NCBI GenBank assembly: GCA_038125725.1 | Contig: JAYPEK010000009.1 | Location: 31,590-95,589, forward strand | Length of the DNA: 64,000 nt | Reading direction: 5' to 3' | Origin: TMED8 sp038125725 | GTDB lineage: Bacteria > Pseudomonadota > Alphaproteobacteria > Rhodospirillales > Casp-alpha2 | Part shown: positions 26,071-33,939 of the stretch, piece by piece | Layout of the letters: every line of letters begins with the position of its first letter | How positions within the stretch are numbered: the stretch's first letter is position 1 | Translations under genes and position numbers: made by a program | The notes under the pieces: model-generated | Databases searched by the model: none | What the model saw: only the letters and a program-made list of their open reading frames with translations | What the model was told of the DNA's origin: nothing

Positions 26071-27666
26071 TCAACCGTCGAGTTGCGCCAGCGCCTGGTT
26101 GGCGGCGCGGAGCGCGTGCTTGCGTTTCAAGGGCGAATTGAAGAACCGGTTGACGGCGGTCAGCACCGCCGGCCCCCAGGGAGCGTCCGGACGCTCGCCC
26201 AGTGCTTCGGCCACGGCCGTGACCAGCTTCACAAGGTGCGCGGAGACGATGAATTCCGGATTGCCATGGTCGAACAGCGCACGCTTGCGTTCGGCGATGA
26301 AACCGGACGCATCGGCGACGGCGTATTCGGCGGGATCGCAGGCCTTGTCGACGAAGCCGGCGTTGCGCCCCAGGAAGCACCCGATCTGCAACAGCCCCGC
26401 CGGCCACAGCGCCGGGTATTTGCCGCAGGTCTTGCGCACGGCGTTGGCGAAGGTGAGCGTGTGGGTGAACGATAGCCAGCCGACATTGTTGGAGACCGAC
26501 TTGTCCACATGGTCCTGATAGGCGAGGTCGTAGCGCGCCATCTGCCATCCGGCGGCGGCCACGGCTTCGTCATAGAGCGCCATGACGTCGCCCGATCCCG
26601 CCACCATCGCCTTCAACACGTGCGCCACCCCATGCGCTCTCAAATCTTCCGTCGTCGGGCGGACATCCCCGGTGCCGTCCCAGGCCGCGAGGGCGCCGGC
26701 ATAGGCCTTGAATTCGGGGATCAGGTCTTCACGGCTGGCAAAAATCAGCGAGCGCACCAGCATCAGCAATAGCGGTTCCCGCACGGCCGCCTCGCCGAGC
26801 CGGGCCGCCAACTGGCCGGTCTTATAGACGTAGATCAGTGAATGGCCGAAGTCCTGGTAGTGCGCCAGGGCGGCGCGCGCCAGCGCTTCCTCGAAGTCGT
26901 CGAACCCGAGGCCCGCCTGCACGCCACCCCGGATCAGCGCCACCGCACGGGCCTCGTCCTCGTCCTCGATGGCCTGGACCAAGGCATCGGCGTCATAGGG
27001 TTCACTGCCGGCCGGATAGGGGTAGGGCGGTTGGCGCCGGCTGTCCCAGGCGAAATGGCCGACCGCCTCCACCAGCGCGGTCAGCTTCTCGCCCGGCGAC
27101 CCAGCGGCCTCGTCGCGGAGCGCCAGCCAGTCGGCGGCGGCGGCGACGGCGTGGGTGGTGCCGTATTCGAAGCGGTCATGCGTCCAGAGGATGGTTTCGC
27201 GGAGCGCGTCCAGCGGGTCGGCGCCGGTGCGCTCGAGCCGCGCGATCTCGCGCGCCATGCGGCCGTACTCGTGCTCGTCGAAGCTGGCGTGCAAGCCCGC
27301 CAGCGCCTTCGCCGCGACGGCGGCGGGCGGCTCGTCGGCGATATCGACCAACACGTCGGCGCCCTCGATGCGCACCGGGTAGCGCCGCACCGCGTCGCCG
27401 CCGACCAGGGTTTCGCCGCTGGAAAGGTCAAACTTCCAGTTGTGCCAGTTGCAGGTCAGGATGCAGCCTTCCGCCAGGTGGCCTTCGGTGAGCGGGTAGC
27501 CTTCATGCGGGCAGCGGTTGTCACAGGCCCAGACGTCGTCGCCATCGCCGGCGAACAGCGCGATGTGATGGCCTTCCATCTTGGCCAGGATGCGCCCGCG
27601 GGCGCGCAGATCGCTCAGCGCGGCGGCGCGGATCCATTTCGGGAGCGGGCTTTGCCCGTCGGGCAT
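26071..27666 (-). CDS. Rieske [2Fe-2S] protein fused to a large helical domain of unknown function
   Basis: A 531-residue protein. Residues ~10-110 are a Rieske ferredoxin domain: CPH at 52-54 and CNWH at 72-75 provide the two Cys and two His ligands with the usual spacing. The remaining ~420 residues are helical, with no mononuclear-iron motif of ring hydroxylases, and no family I recognise; some histidines (FDEHEYGRMAREIARLE, HDRFEYGTTHA) could be metal ligands. The start at 27666 has GGGAGGATCCC. It lies 87 bases downstream of an acyl-CoA ligase gene on the same strand and may be in its operon. Likely an electron-transfer or novel redox enzyme. Confidence 0.8.
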   Translation of the reverse strand: MPDGQSPLPKWIRAAALSDLRARGRILAKMEGHHIALFAGDGDDVWACDNRCPHEGYPLTEGHLAEGCILTCNWHNWKFDLSSGETLVGGDAVRRYPVRIEGADVLVDIADEPPAAVAAKALAGLHASFDEHEYGRMAREIARLERTGADPLDALRETILWTHDRFEYGTTHAVAAAADWLALRDEAAGSPGEKLTALVEAVGHFAWDSRRQPPYPYPAGSEPYDADALVQAIEDEDEARAVALIRGGVQAGLGFDDFEEALARAALAHYQDFGHSLIYVYKTGQLAARLGEAAVREPLLLMLVRSLIFASREDLIPEFKAYAGALAAWDGTGDVRPTTEDLRAHGVAHVLKAMVAGSGDVMALYDEAVAAAGWQMARYDLAYQDHVDKSVSNNVGWLSFTHTLTFANAVRKTCGKYPALWPAGLLQIGCFLGRNAGFVDKACDPAEYAVADASGFIAERKRALFDHGNPEFIVSAHLVKLVTAVAEALGERPDAPWGPAVLTAVNRFFNSPLKRKHALRAANQALAQLDG

Positions 27667-27753
27667 GGGATCCTCCCTGTCTCTGTCTGTATCGGTCCCA
27701 ATTCCACTTGGCGACATGGGCGCCGGATTTCGCCCATTGAATAATTGTGCCTT

Positions 27754-29397
27754 TTATTCCTCCACCAACCCCTGGCGCAGCACGTACTTCTGGATCTTGC
27801 CGGTGGACGTCTTCGGCAACTCGCAGAAGACGACCGTCTTCGGGCATTTGTAGTGGGCCAGGTGCTCGCGGCAGAAATCGATGATCTCTTTTTCGGTCGG
27901 CGGGGACTCGACCCCAGCCTTCAGTTCAATGAACGCGCAGGGCGTCTCGCCCCATTTTTCGTCGGGCTTGGCGACGACAGCGGCCATCATCACGGCCGGG
28001 TGGCGGGCCAGCGCGTCCTCGACCTCGATGGAGGATATATTCTCGCCGCCGGAGATGATGATGTCCTTGGAGCGGTCCTTGAGCTTGATGTAGCCGTCGG
28101 GCTCGATGACGCCCAAGTCGCCGGAATGGAACCAGCCGCCGGAAAGCGCCGCCTCGCTGGTGGCGGGGTTCTTCAGATACCCCTTCATGACGATGTTGCC
28201 CTGGAACATGACCTCGCCCATGGTCTCGCCGTCGGCGGGGACGGGGGTCATGGTGTCGGGGTCCATCACCGTCAGGCCCTGCAGCACATGGTAGGGGACG
28301 CCCTGGCGGCCCTTCTTCTTGGTCTGCTCGTCAATGGGGAGATCGTTCCACTCCGGATGCCAGGCGCACATGACAGCCGGCCCGTAAGTCTCGGTCAGGC
28401 CGTAGACGTGGGTGACGTCGAAGCCCTGTTCCTGCATGCGCTGCAAGGTGGCGGCCGGCGGCGGCGCGGCGGCGGTCATGACGTTGACCTTGTGATCGAA
28501 GTCGCGGCGTTCTTCATTGGTGGCGTTGATGACGAAGTTCAAGACGATGGGCGCGCCGCAGAAGTGCGTGACGCCATGATCGGCGATGGCGGCATAGATG
28601 GTGCCGGCGCTGACGCGGCGCAGGCAGACGTTGGTGCCGGCGATGGCCGCCAGCGTCCAGGGGAAGCACCAGCCGTTGCAATGGAACATCGGCAGCGTCC
28701 ACAGATAGACCGCGTGATGGCCCATGTTCCAGCCCACCGCGTTCGAGAGCGCGTTGAGATAGGCGCCCCGGTGGTGGTAGACGACCCCTTTGGGATCGCC
28801 GGTGGTGCCCGACGTATAGTTGAGCGAGATGGCGTTCCATTCGTCGTCCGTGAGGTCGTATTCGAATTCCGGATCGCCCGCGGCGATGAAGGCCTCGTAA
28901 TCCATCTCGCCCAGTTGCTCACCGTCGGCGAAGTCGCCCTCGCTGTCGACGATGTCGATGACGATGATGTCGTCGCGCCCGATGGAGCCGAGCGCCACCT
29001 TCACCGTCGGGGCGAACTCGGTATCGGTGATCAGCACCTTGGCCTCGCCGTGGTTGAGGCAAAAGGCGATGGCGTCTCCGTCCAGGCGCACGTTCAGCGT
29101 ATTGACCACGGCGCCGATCATCGCCGGGCCGAAGGCGCATTCGTACATCTCCGGCGTGTTCGACGCCATCACCGCCACCGTGTCGCCGTAGCCGAGCCCG
29201 CGCGCCTTCAGCGCCGATGCCAGGCGCCGCGCGCGGGCGTGCGTTTCGGCCCAGGTGAAGCGCTTCGATCCGTGCACCACGGAGGTGCGGTCGGGATAGG
29301 TGGCGGCGGTGCGGCCCAGGAACGAGACCGGCGTCAGCGGCGTGTAGTTGGCTTCCGATTTGGCCAGGTCCTTGTCGTAAATGCTGTCAGCGCCCAT
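27754..29397 (-). CDS. AMP-binding acyl-CoA synthetase (long-chain fatty acid-CoA ligase family)
   Basis: A 547-residue ANL-superfamily enzyme. The AMP-binding motif is NYTSGTTGDPKGVVYHHRG, the second core motif is GLTETYGP, the hinge is KDRSKDIIISGGENISS and the catalytic Lys lies in LPKTSTGKIQKYVLRQGL. It activates a carboxylic acid with ATP to acyl-AMP then acyl-CoA. Similar proteins act on medium/long-chain fatty acids or, in marine bacteria, on 3-(methylthio)propionate (DmdB); the substrate cannot be assigned here. The sequence from GVDPDTMTPVP-like MDPDTMTPVPADGET is normal for this subgroup. The Rieske fusion gene is downstream on the same strand. Confidence 0.9.
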   Translation of the reverse strand: MGADSIYDKDLAKSEANYTPLTPVSFLGRTAATYPDRTSVVHGSKRFTWAETHARARRLASALKARGLGYGDTVAVMASNTPEMYECAFGPAMIGAVVNTLNVRLDGDAIAFCLNHGEAKVLITDTEFAPTVKVALGSIGRDDIIVIDIVDSEGDFADGEQLGEMDYEAFIAAGDPEFEYDLTDDEWNAISLNYTSGTTGDPKGVVYHHRGAYLNALSNAVGWNMGHHAVYLWTLPMFHCNGWCFPWTLAAIAGTNVCLRRVSAGTIYAAIADHGVTHFCGAPIVLNFVINATNEERRDFDHKVNVMTAAAPPPAATLQRMQEQGFDVTHVYGLTETYGPAVMCAWHPEWNDLPIDEQTKKKGRQGVPYHVLQGLTVMDPDTMTPVPADGETMGEVMFQGNIVMKGYLKNPATSEAALSGGWFHSGDLGVIEPDGYIKLKDRSKDIIISGGENISSIEVEDALARHPAVMMAAVVAKPDEKWGETPCAFIELKAGVESPPTEKEIIDFCREHLAHYKCPKTVVFCELPKTSTGKIQKYVLRQGLVEE

Positions 29398-29705
29398 GGC
29401 TCACTTCCCTGATTTCATGTGGTTCCGTCGGTTGCCGGCAGCTTGCCATATCCTGCCGGGTTTTCCACGGATTTTGCCAAGCTTCGGAATATTTCACTGG
29501 TTGGAAGTTGTTGATTTTCCACGAAACATAAAAAAATCTCCGGAACGAACCCAATTTTTCCACCGCTCCGTCCAAAACCCCAAAACCCGTCATGCCCGCG
29601 AAAGCGGGCATCCAGCGTACAGTCGGAAACCTCCGGGCTCGATGACCATTCACTGGATTCCCGCGTGCGCGGGAATGACGACGGAGAGGACGTGAACGCA
29701 GGGGC
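29398..29705. other. Intergenic region holding a palindrome doublet; no gene seen
   Basis: The 308 bases between the acyl-CoA ligase and the next hypothetical gene hold only an AT-rich stretch (near 29480-29570, probable promoter DNA for the ligase on the minus strand) and the palindrome doublet at 29588-29680. Translated frames here give the ARGNP and FAGMT pattern typical of REP-like DNA, not protein. Confidence 0.7.
29588..29680. repeat. REP-like palindrome doublet, inverted pair
   Basis: Left arm CGTCATGCCCGCGAAAGC (29588 on) closes into its own hairpin GCCCGCgaaaGCGGGC then CATCCAG. Right arm CTGGATTCCCGCGTGCGC (29653 on) forms TTCCCGCGtgCGCGGGAA and ends GACG. The arms are inverted copies of each other. 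This arrangement is like bacterial interspersed mosaic elements. A related partial copy (CGTCATGCCCGGA) lies near 30310. Confidence 0.85.
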
Positions 29706-30224
29706 TCAAGATGAGGGGGAATGGGCCTCATCCGCTTTACCTTCCCAGCGACGCCGCAACGCCTGGCGCCGTTCCAGCATCGTGACCACGCGATGAAAGG
29801 CGCGCTCCAGCCGTGCCTCCCAGCGCCCGAGCGTATCGAGCGTCGGGCCTTCATCGAGGGCGATCCGGAAGGTGTCGACCAACGGCCCGCCGCTGGTTCC
29901 CTTGAGCGGCGGCATCGGCCCATCCCAGGTTGGGCTTAACAGCCCCGCCTCGATCGCCGCCGAACGCCCGAGCCGCCACCAGATGTCGGCCAGGCGCCGG
30001 ACCAACGTGGTTTCGTAACGTCCCTGGGGCGCAAACTCCTCGGTCAGTTCCGCCAGCATGGCGTCGTATTCGGCCCGGTCCTCGCCGGGCAGCACCACGT
30101 CGCGGGCATAGAGCCCGTGCCTGAGCGCGTTGTAGCTGGCGGCGGCCTTGCCGGCGTCGCTGGTGGGGCCGGTGGAAAGCGCCGCATTGGCCCGATTGGC
30201 GGCGGTCTGGGCTTGGGAGGTCAT
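29706..30224 (-). CDS. Hypothetical protein of the NRANAALSTGP family
   Basis: A 172-residue soluble protein with the N-terminal block NRANAALSTGPTSDAGKAA, then YNALRHGLYARDVVLPGEDR, seen widely in bacterial genomes, often near mobile elements; the family has no known function. The rest is a charged helical bundle (TTLVRRLADIWWRLGRSAAI and LERAFHRVVTMLERRQALRR). The start at 30224 is preceded by a very AT-rich promoter-like region (30225-30300) that includes long A and T runs. It is bracketed by the REP-like doublet and the IS481 scar. Confidence 0.7.
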   Translation of the reverse strand: MTSQAQTAANRANAALSTGPTSDAGKAAASYNALRHGLYARDVVLPGEDRAEYDAMLAELTEEFAPQGRYETTLVRRLADIWWRLGRSAAIEAGLLSPTWDGPMPPLKGTSGGPLVDTFRIALDEGPTLDTLGRWEARLERAFHRVVTMLERRQALRRRWEGKADEAHSPSS

Positions 30225-30344
30225 GATGAATCATCTCTTTCTTTATAAAAAAAGGAATTTAAACATATAATAGTGGAAAAAGTCAAGTTTTTTCGAATCA
30301 AGCCTATCCGTCATGCCCGGACTTAATGTATGGACCGGAGAGAT

Positions 30345-30484
30345 AGCTGACAGTTGTTCGGAGACATGGTTGACACTTTTGGCATGGTTTTCGTTGGTGA
30401 GGAGCCAGTGCCATGCCTTGGGAAGAGGTGTCGATCATGCATCGAAGGAAGGAGTTCGTCTCGCTGGCGTTGAGCGAGGGATCG
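30345..30484 (+). mobile_element. Remnant of an IS481-family insertion sequence, left end with start of transposase
   Basis: TGACAGTTGTTCGGAGACAT followed by GGTTGACA is the type of end found in IS481-family elements. After it, ATG at 30413 opens MPWEEVSIMHRRKEFVSLAL, the N-terminus of IS481 transposases, with GGAGCCAG as ribosome binding site. After 24 codons (LSEGS) the frame stops matching at ~30484, where the dioxygenase gene begins. No right end of the IS was found, so the element is deleted at the junction. The frame of the transposase and that of the dioxygenase differ. Confidence 0.8.
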
Positions 30485-31317
30485 ACCCCGCCGACCATCG
30501 GCTGGTGCCGCTCAAGGTCACCACCTTTTGCGGCCTGGTGTTCGCGACCTTTTCCGACGAAACCCCGCCGATCGAGGATTTCTTCGGCCAACAGATGTCC
30601 AAATTCATCCGCCGCAACTTCGACAGGCCCTTGAAGCTGCTGGGCACGCAGAGCCAGGTCATTCACAACAATTGGAAGCTCTATGCCGAGAACGTGCGCG
30701 ATTCCTACCACGCGACGCTGCTGCATACCTTCTACACCACCTTCAAGGTCAACCGCCTCGACATGGACGGCGGCATCATCCTCGCCGACGACAAGTGGCA
30801 TCACATCTCCTACGCCAAGCGCCATACCCTGACCGAGGACGACGAATACGCCGCCGCCAAGGTGCATTCGGCGCAGTACTCGTCGGAACTGCAGGGGCCG
30901 GAAATGTTGGATGCCTGGGACGAGTTCGACGACGGCGTCACCCATTCGATCCAGACCCTGTTCCCGAACCTCGCCATCCAGTTCACCCTGAATTCGCTGG
31001 CGGTCCGGTTCTTCGCGCCTCGGGGCGTCGACGAGACGGAATTGTTCTGGTTCTCTCTCGGCTACGAGCGCGACGACGAGGCGCAGACCCGGATGCGGGT
31101 CATGCAGGGCAACCTGACCGGTTCGGCCGGGCTGGTGGCGCTGGAGGACGGCTGCATCAACGAATTCGTGCAGCGCGGCACGCGCGGCAGCGGTGACGCG
31201 CAGGCGTTTATCGAGATGGGCGGACGCGATGTCGAATCCTCGGAGGCGTCGCGCGCCACCGAGGTCGCCATTCGCGGCTTCTGGGACGGTTACAAGCGGA
31301 TCATGGGGTTCCAGTGA
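30481..31317 (+). pseudogene. Ring-hydroxylating dioxygenase alpha subunit, 5'-truncated by IS481 remnant
   Basis: About 278 codons of a benzoate/anthranilate-type aromatic-ring-hydroxylating dioxygenase alpha subunit. Homology begins abruptly at IDPADHRLVPLKVTTFCGL, then the mononuclear-iron centre NNWKLYAENVRDSYHATLLH (Asp/His/His ligand set present). The N-terminal Rieske domain with its CxH and CxxH pairs, normally before this point, is gone; upstream DNA is an IS481 remnant. An open frame reads back to 30313, but that part is not dioxygenase. The stop overlaps the beta subunit start (TGATG). It cannot pass electrons through a Rieske cluster, so it is probably non-functional. Confidence 0.82.
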
Positions 31318-31787
31318 TGGACGCCGGAACCCGCGAGCGGATCGGCGATTTCCTCGCCGCCTACGGCCACGCCATCGACGACGACGCGTTGGAGAGCTGG
31401 CCGGATTTCTTCACCGAGGATGCGCTCTACCAGATCACCACACGCGAGAATCTGGAGGCCGGCCGGCCGCTCGGCGTCATGCTCTGCGAGGGGCGCGGCA
31501 TGATGGCCGACCGCATCAAGGCGCTGCGCTCCGCCAACATCTATGAGCCGCATACCTACTGCCATATCCTGGGCCCGACATCGTTCGGCGACGAGAGCGA
31601 CGGCATCGTCGCCGCGCGGACCAACTTCCACGTGGTCCGCACCATGCAGAACGGCCGCATGGAAACCTTCGCCGCCGGCAAGTACCTCGACCGCATCGAT
31701 CTCTCGGGTTCGGCGCCGCTGCTGGCCGAGCGCCGGGTGGTGCTGGAATCGCGCCGAGTCGATATCCTGCTGGTGTTTCCGCTGTAG
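31317..31787 (+). CDS. Aromatic-ring-hydroxylating dioxygenase, beta subunit
   Basis: A 156-residue protein of the SnoaL-like cone fold, the small subunit of Rieske dioxygenases. It has YGHAIDDDALESWPDFFTED near the N-terminus, YQITTRENLEAGRP, a PHTYCHILGPTSF stretch and the closing RRVVLESRRVDILLVFPL. Beta subunits are structural and influence substrate choice. The start ATG overlaps the alpha stop. Because the alpha gene is truncated, this gene is likely a relic, although its frame is intact. No reductase or ferredoxin gene is next to it. Confidence 0.86.
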   Translation: MDAGTRERIGDFLAAYGHAIDDDALESWPDFFTEDALYQITTRENLEAGRPLGVMLCEGRGMMADRIKALRSANIYEPHTYCHILGPTSFGDESDGIVAARTNFHVVRTMQNGRMETFAAGKYLDRIDLSGSAPLLAERRVVLESRRVDILLVFPL

Positions 31788-31793
31788 CCCGCT

Positions 31794-32018
31794 TCAGCCG
31801 GGCCGGCAGCAGCCGGTTTCCATCTGTATCGGCGGGCAGGGCACCGTGCCGTAGGAACAGAAGACGCAGCAATCGCCCGGCTTCGGTTTCAGCAGGGCGC
31901 CGCAGTGCGGGCAGTCGTAGAAATACTGGCAGGCGTCGGTGGGCATTTCCTCGACGCTCTTGGCGCCGCATTCCGGGCAGGTGATTTCGGATCGGAGGAT
32001 CGGGGTCGCGCGGGTCAT
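31794..32018 (-). CDS. Cys-rich zinc-ribbon protein (GDCCVFCSYG family)
   Basis: A 74-residue protein with eleven cysteines: CPEC at 14-17, C30, CPHC at 36-39, CC..C at 50-54, C61 and a terminal CC at 70-71. The first two pairs form a zinc ribbon; the GDCCVFCSYGTVPCPP block is a conserved signature of small bacterial proteins with no assigned function, probably a metal-binding site. It ends 4 bases before the M1-like peptidase stop on the same strand and is the third gene of that group. Confidence 0.8.
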   Translation of the reverse strand: MTRATPILRSEITCPECGAKSVEEMPTDACQYFYDCPHCGALLKPKPGDCCVFCSYGTVPCPPIQMETGCCRPG

Positions 32019-32022
32019 GGCG

Positions 32023-33939
32023 TCAGTTCCCGAAATCGCGCACCAGCGGGCTGGCATCCGCCGGCCATTGGCCCTTGTCGGCGGCGCGCGCCCCGTCGAA
32101 CACCACCCAGCCGCGCCGGCTGTAGTGCGGCAGGCCCCGCATCAGCGCCGAGAGCGCTTCCGCATCGCGAGCCGCCACCAGATAGACCGGCTGGCCCTTT
32201 GCCGAGCGCGCCGCCCAGGCGCGCGCCGTGCCCGCTCCCTCGGGTGCCCGCCGCAGGCCACGCGCGGCGGCGAGCTTTGCGATCTCCGCTTCGGTGCCGA
32301 TCAGCAGCGCCGGGATGCCGGGGCCGGGAAGATCGCCGGCCGCCAGCAGCTTCGGGTCGGCGTCGGTGAGCCGTTGCAGCAATTCGACCGCCGCTTGGCG
32401 GAAGGCACCGTCGCCACCGACGACCGCCGCCACCGGCGCTTCCGCTAGCGCCACGTCGCGCAGGATCGGCGGGCTCTCGCCCGGCAGCAATTGGCGGAAC
32501 AGATCGAAATCCGGATCGACCGCCAACCGCGTGGGCGCGGCGCCGGCGTCGAGATCGAAGGCTTTGGTCTCTGTTTCGAGATCGAGCCGCAAGGTCTTTT
32601 GCCCGGCAGCGGTGGCGAGCGTGACCGGCACGTCGAGGCGGTAGGCCGGGGCGCTTTGTCTCAGCGCCAGGGAAAGCCGCCCGCCGTCGGATTTTGCCTC
32701 GGCGATCGTCAGTGCCGGCGCGTCGGCGCGGTCCAGCCATTGCAGGAAGAAACCCGCAAGTGGCCTTCCGGCGGTGGCCGAGAAGGCGGCCTCGATGTCG
32801 GTCCAGCCGGCGCGCTTGAAGGAGAAATCCCGATAGAAGTGTTGGATCGCGGCGGCGAAGGCGGCGTCCCCCACCTCCGCCTTCAGCATATGGAAGATCA
32901 TCGCCACCTTGCCGTAGCCGATGACCTGCGCAGCACGGTGACGCTTGGTGACGAAGGCGCGGGCGGGTTGGCGCCTGCCATCCGGCAGGGCGGCGAAATC
33001 CCGGAGCCAGCCCAGCCGCATCTCCCGGCCGCCGTCCTCGGCCAGCGCATGGTCGGCCATGTAGGTGGTCAGGCCTTCGGCCCAATTGCCGTGGCGGTTA
33101 TCGACGCCGACGGCGTTGCCCCACCAGCTATGCAGGATTTCGTGCGCCAGCGAACGCCCCCGCATGAACGGCAGATGCAGCACCCGGCGCCCGACGTAGG
33201 TCAGCGACGGAAAGCCCAGCCCCACCGGCAGCGGCGCCGAGACGATATGGAAGTCGCCATAGGGGTAGGGGCCGATCTCCTTTGCGAAGCGTTGGATGTA
33301 ACGCTCGGCCTGGCCCAGGTAGGCGGCGGCGAGGCCGGCGGTCTCGGCATGGAAATAAGTGCGCAGCCGCACACCTTCCATCTTGCGTTCCGCCAACCGG
33401 TAGGGACCGGCGAACAGCGACGGCGGCTCCATGGCGCGCTTGGCCTCGATGACGGCTTCATGGCCATCCGCGGTGGTGCGCTCGGAGGCCAACCAGCCGG
33501 TGGCGACGGCGCGCCATGGTGCCTGGGTGGTGACGGAGACGCGGTAGGTGATCTCGTCATCGCCGGTGTCGGGCAGCCAGCCGCTGCCCGATGGCAAATA
33601 GAGCCCGCCGTCGCCGGCCGCGATCCCGGCGCCGCCTCGTGGCGTCAACGCCGGCACCCGGCCTTCGGCGGTAATCACGATCTCATGGGCGGCGCGGTCC
33701 GGAAGCGAAAGCATGCCGTCGACGAGTTTCGCGTCCCTGCCGCCGAGGCGCACGGCGGTGATCCGCATCCAGGGCGCCAGCGAGAGCGTCACACGGGTGC
33801 GGTCCGAGACCCGGATGCTGTCGGTGAGGGTGAGGCTGGCGTCGGCGTGGCGGAGCGTGATCCGCGCGTCGTGATGCACGGCCGCCTCGGCACTGACCGC
33901 CGCGAACATGACCAGGGCGCTTGCCAGCACGCGGATCAT
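32023..33939 (-). CDS. M1-like zinc metallopeptidase, secreted
   Basis: A 638-residue protein with a signal peptide (IRVLASALVMFAAVSAEA). Its zinc site is HEILH (H266, E267, H270) followed 17 residues later by the third ligand Glu (E288 in NWAEGL); the family's WWGN comes right after. An N-terminal beta-rich domain precedes it (residues ~20-200). The C-terminal ~250 residues contain no M1 ERAP-like domain that I recognise. The typical GAMEN exopeptidase motif is not clear, so specificity is unknown; it is probably an envelope peptidase. Its start overlaps the stop of the ChaN-PDZ gene by 4 bases, so the two are translated together. Confidence 0.84.
   Translation of the reverse strand: MIRVLASALVMFAAVSAEAAVHHDARITLRHADASLTLTDSIRVSDRTRVTLSLAPWMRITAVRLGGRDAKLVDGMLSLPDRAAHEIVITAEGRVPALTPRGGAGIAAGDGGLYLPSGSGWLPDTGDDEITYRVSVTTQAPWRAVATGWLASERTTADGHEAVIEAKRAMEPPSLFAGPYRLAERKMEGVRLRTYFHAETAGLAAAYLGQAERYIQRFAKEIGPYPYGDFHIVSAPLPVGLGFPSLTYVGRRVLHLPFMRGRSLAHEILHSWWGNAVGVDNRHGNWAEGLTTYMADHALAEDGGREMRLGWLRDFAALPDGRRQPARAFVTKRHRAAQVIGYGKVAMIFHMLKAEVGDAAFAAAIQHFYRDFSFKRAGWTDIEAAFSATAGRPLAGFFLQWLDRADAPALTIAEAKSDGGRLSLALRQSAPAYRLDVPVTLATAAGQKTLRLDLETETKAFDLDAGAAPTRLAVDPDFDLFRQLLPGESPPILRDVALAEAPVAAVVGGDGAFRQAAVELLQRLTDADPKLLAAGDLPGPGIPALLIGTEAEIAKLAAARGLRRAPEGAGTARAWAARSAKGQPVYLVAARDAEALSALMRGLPHYSRRGWVVFDGARAADKGQWPADASPLVRDFGN

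Noticed and set aside
29381..29923. Frames that translate the palindrome region with ARGNP and FAGMT segments
   Set aside because: This amino-acid pattern is the translation of REP-like palindromes, not a protein.
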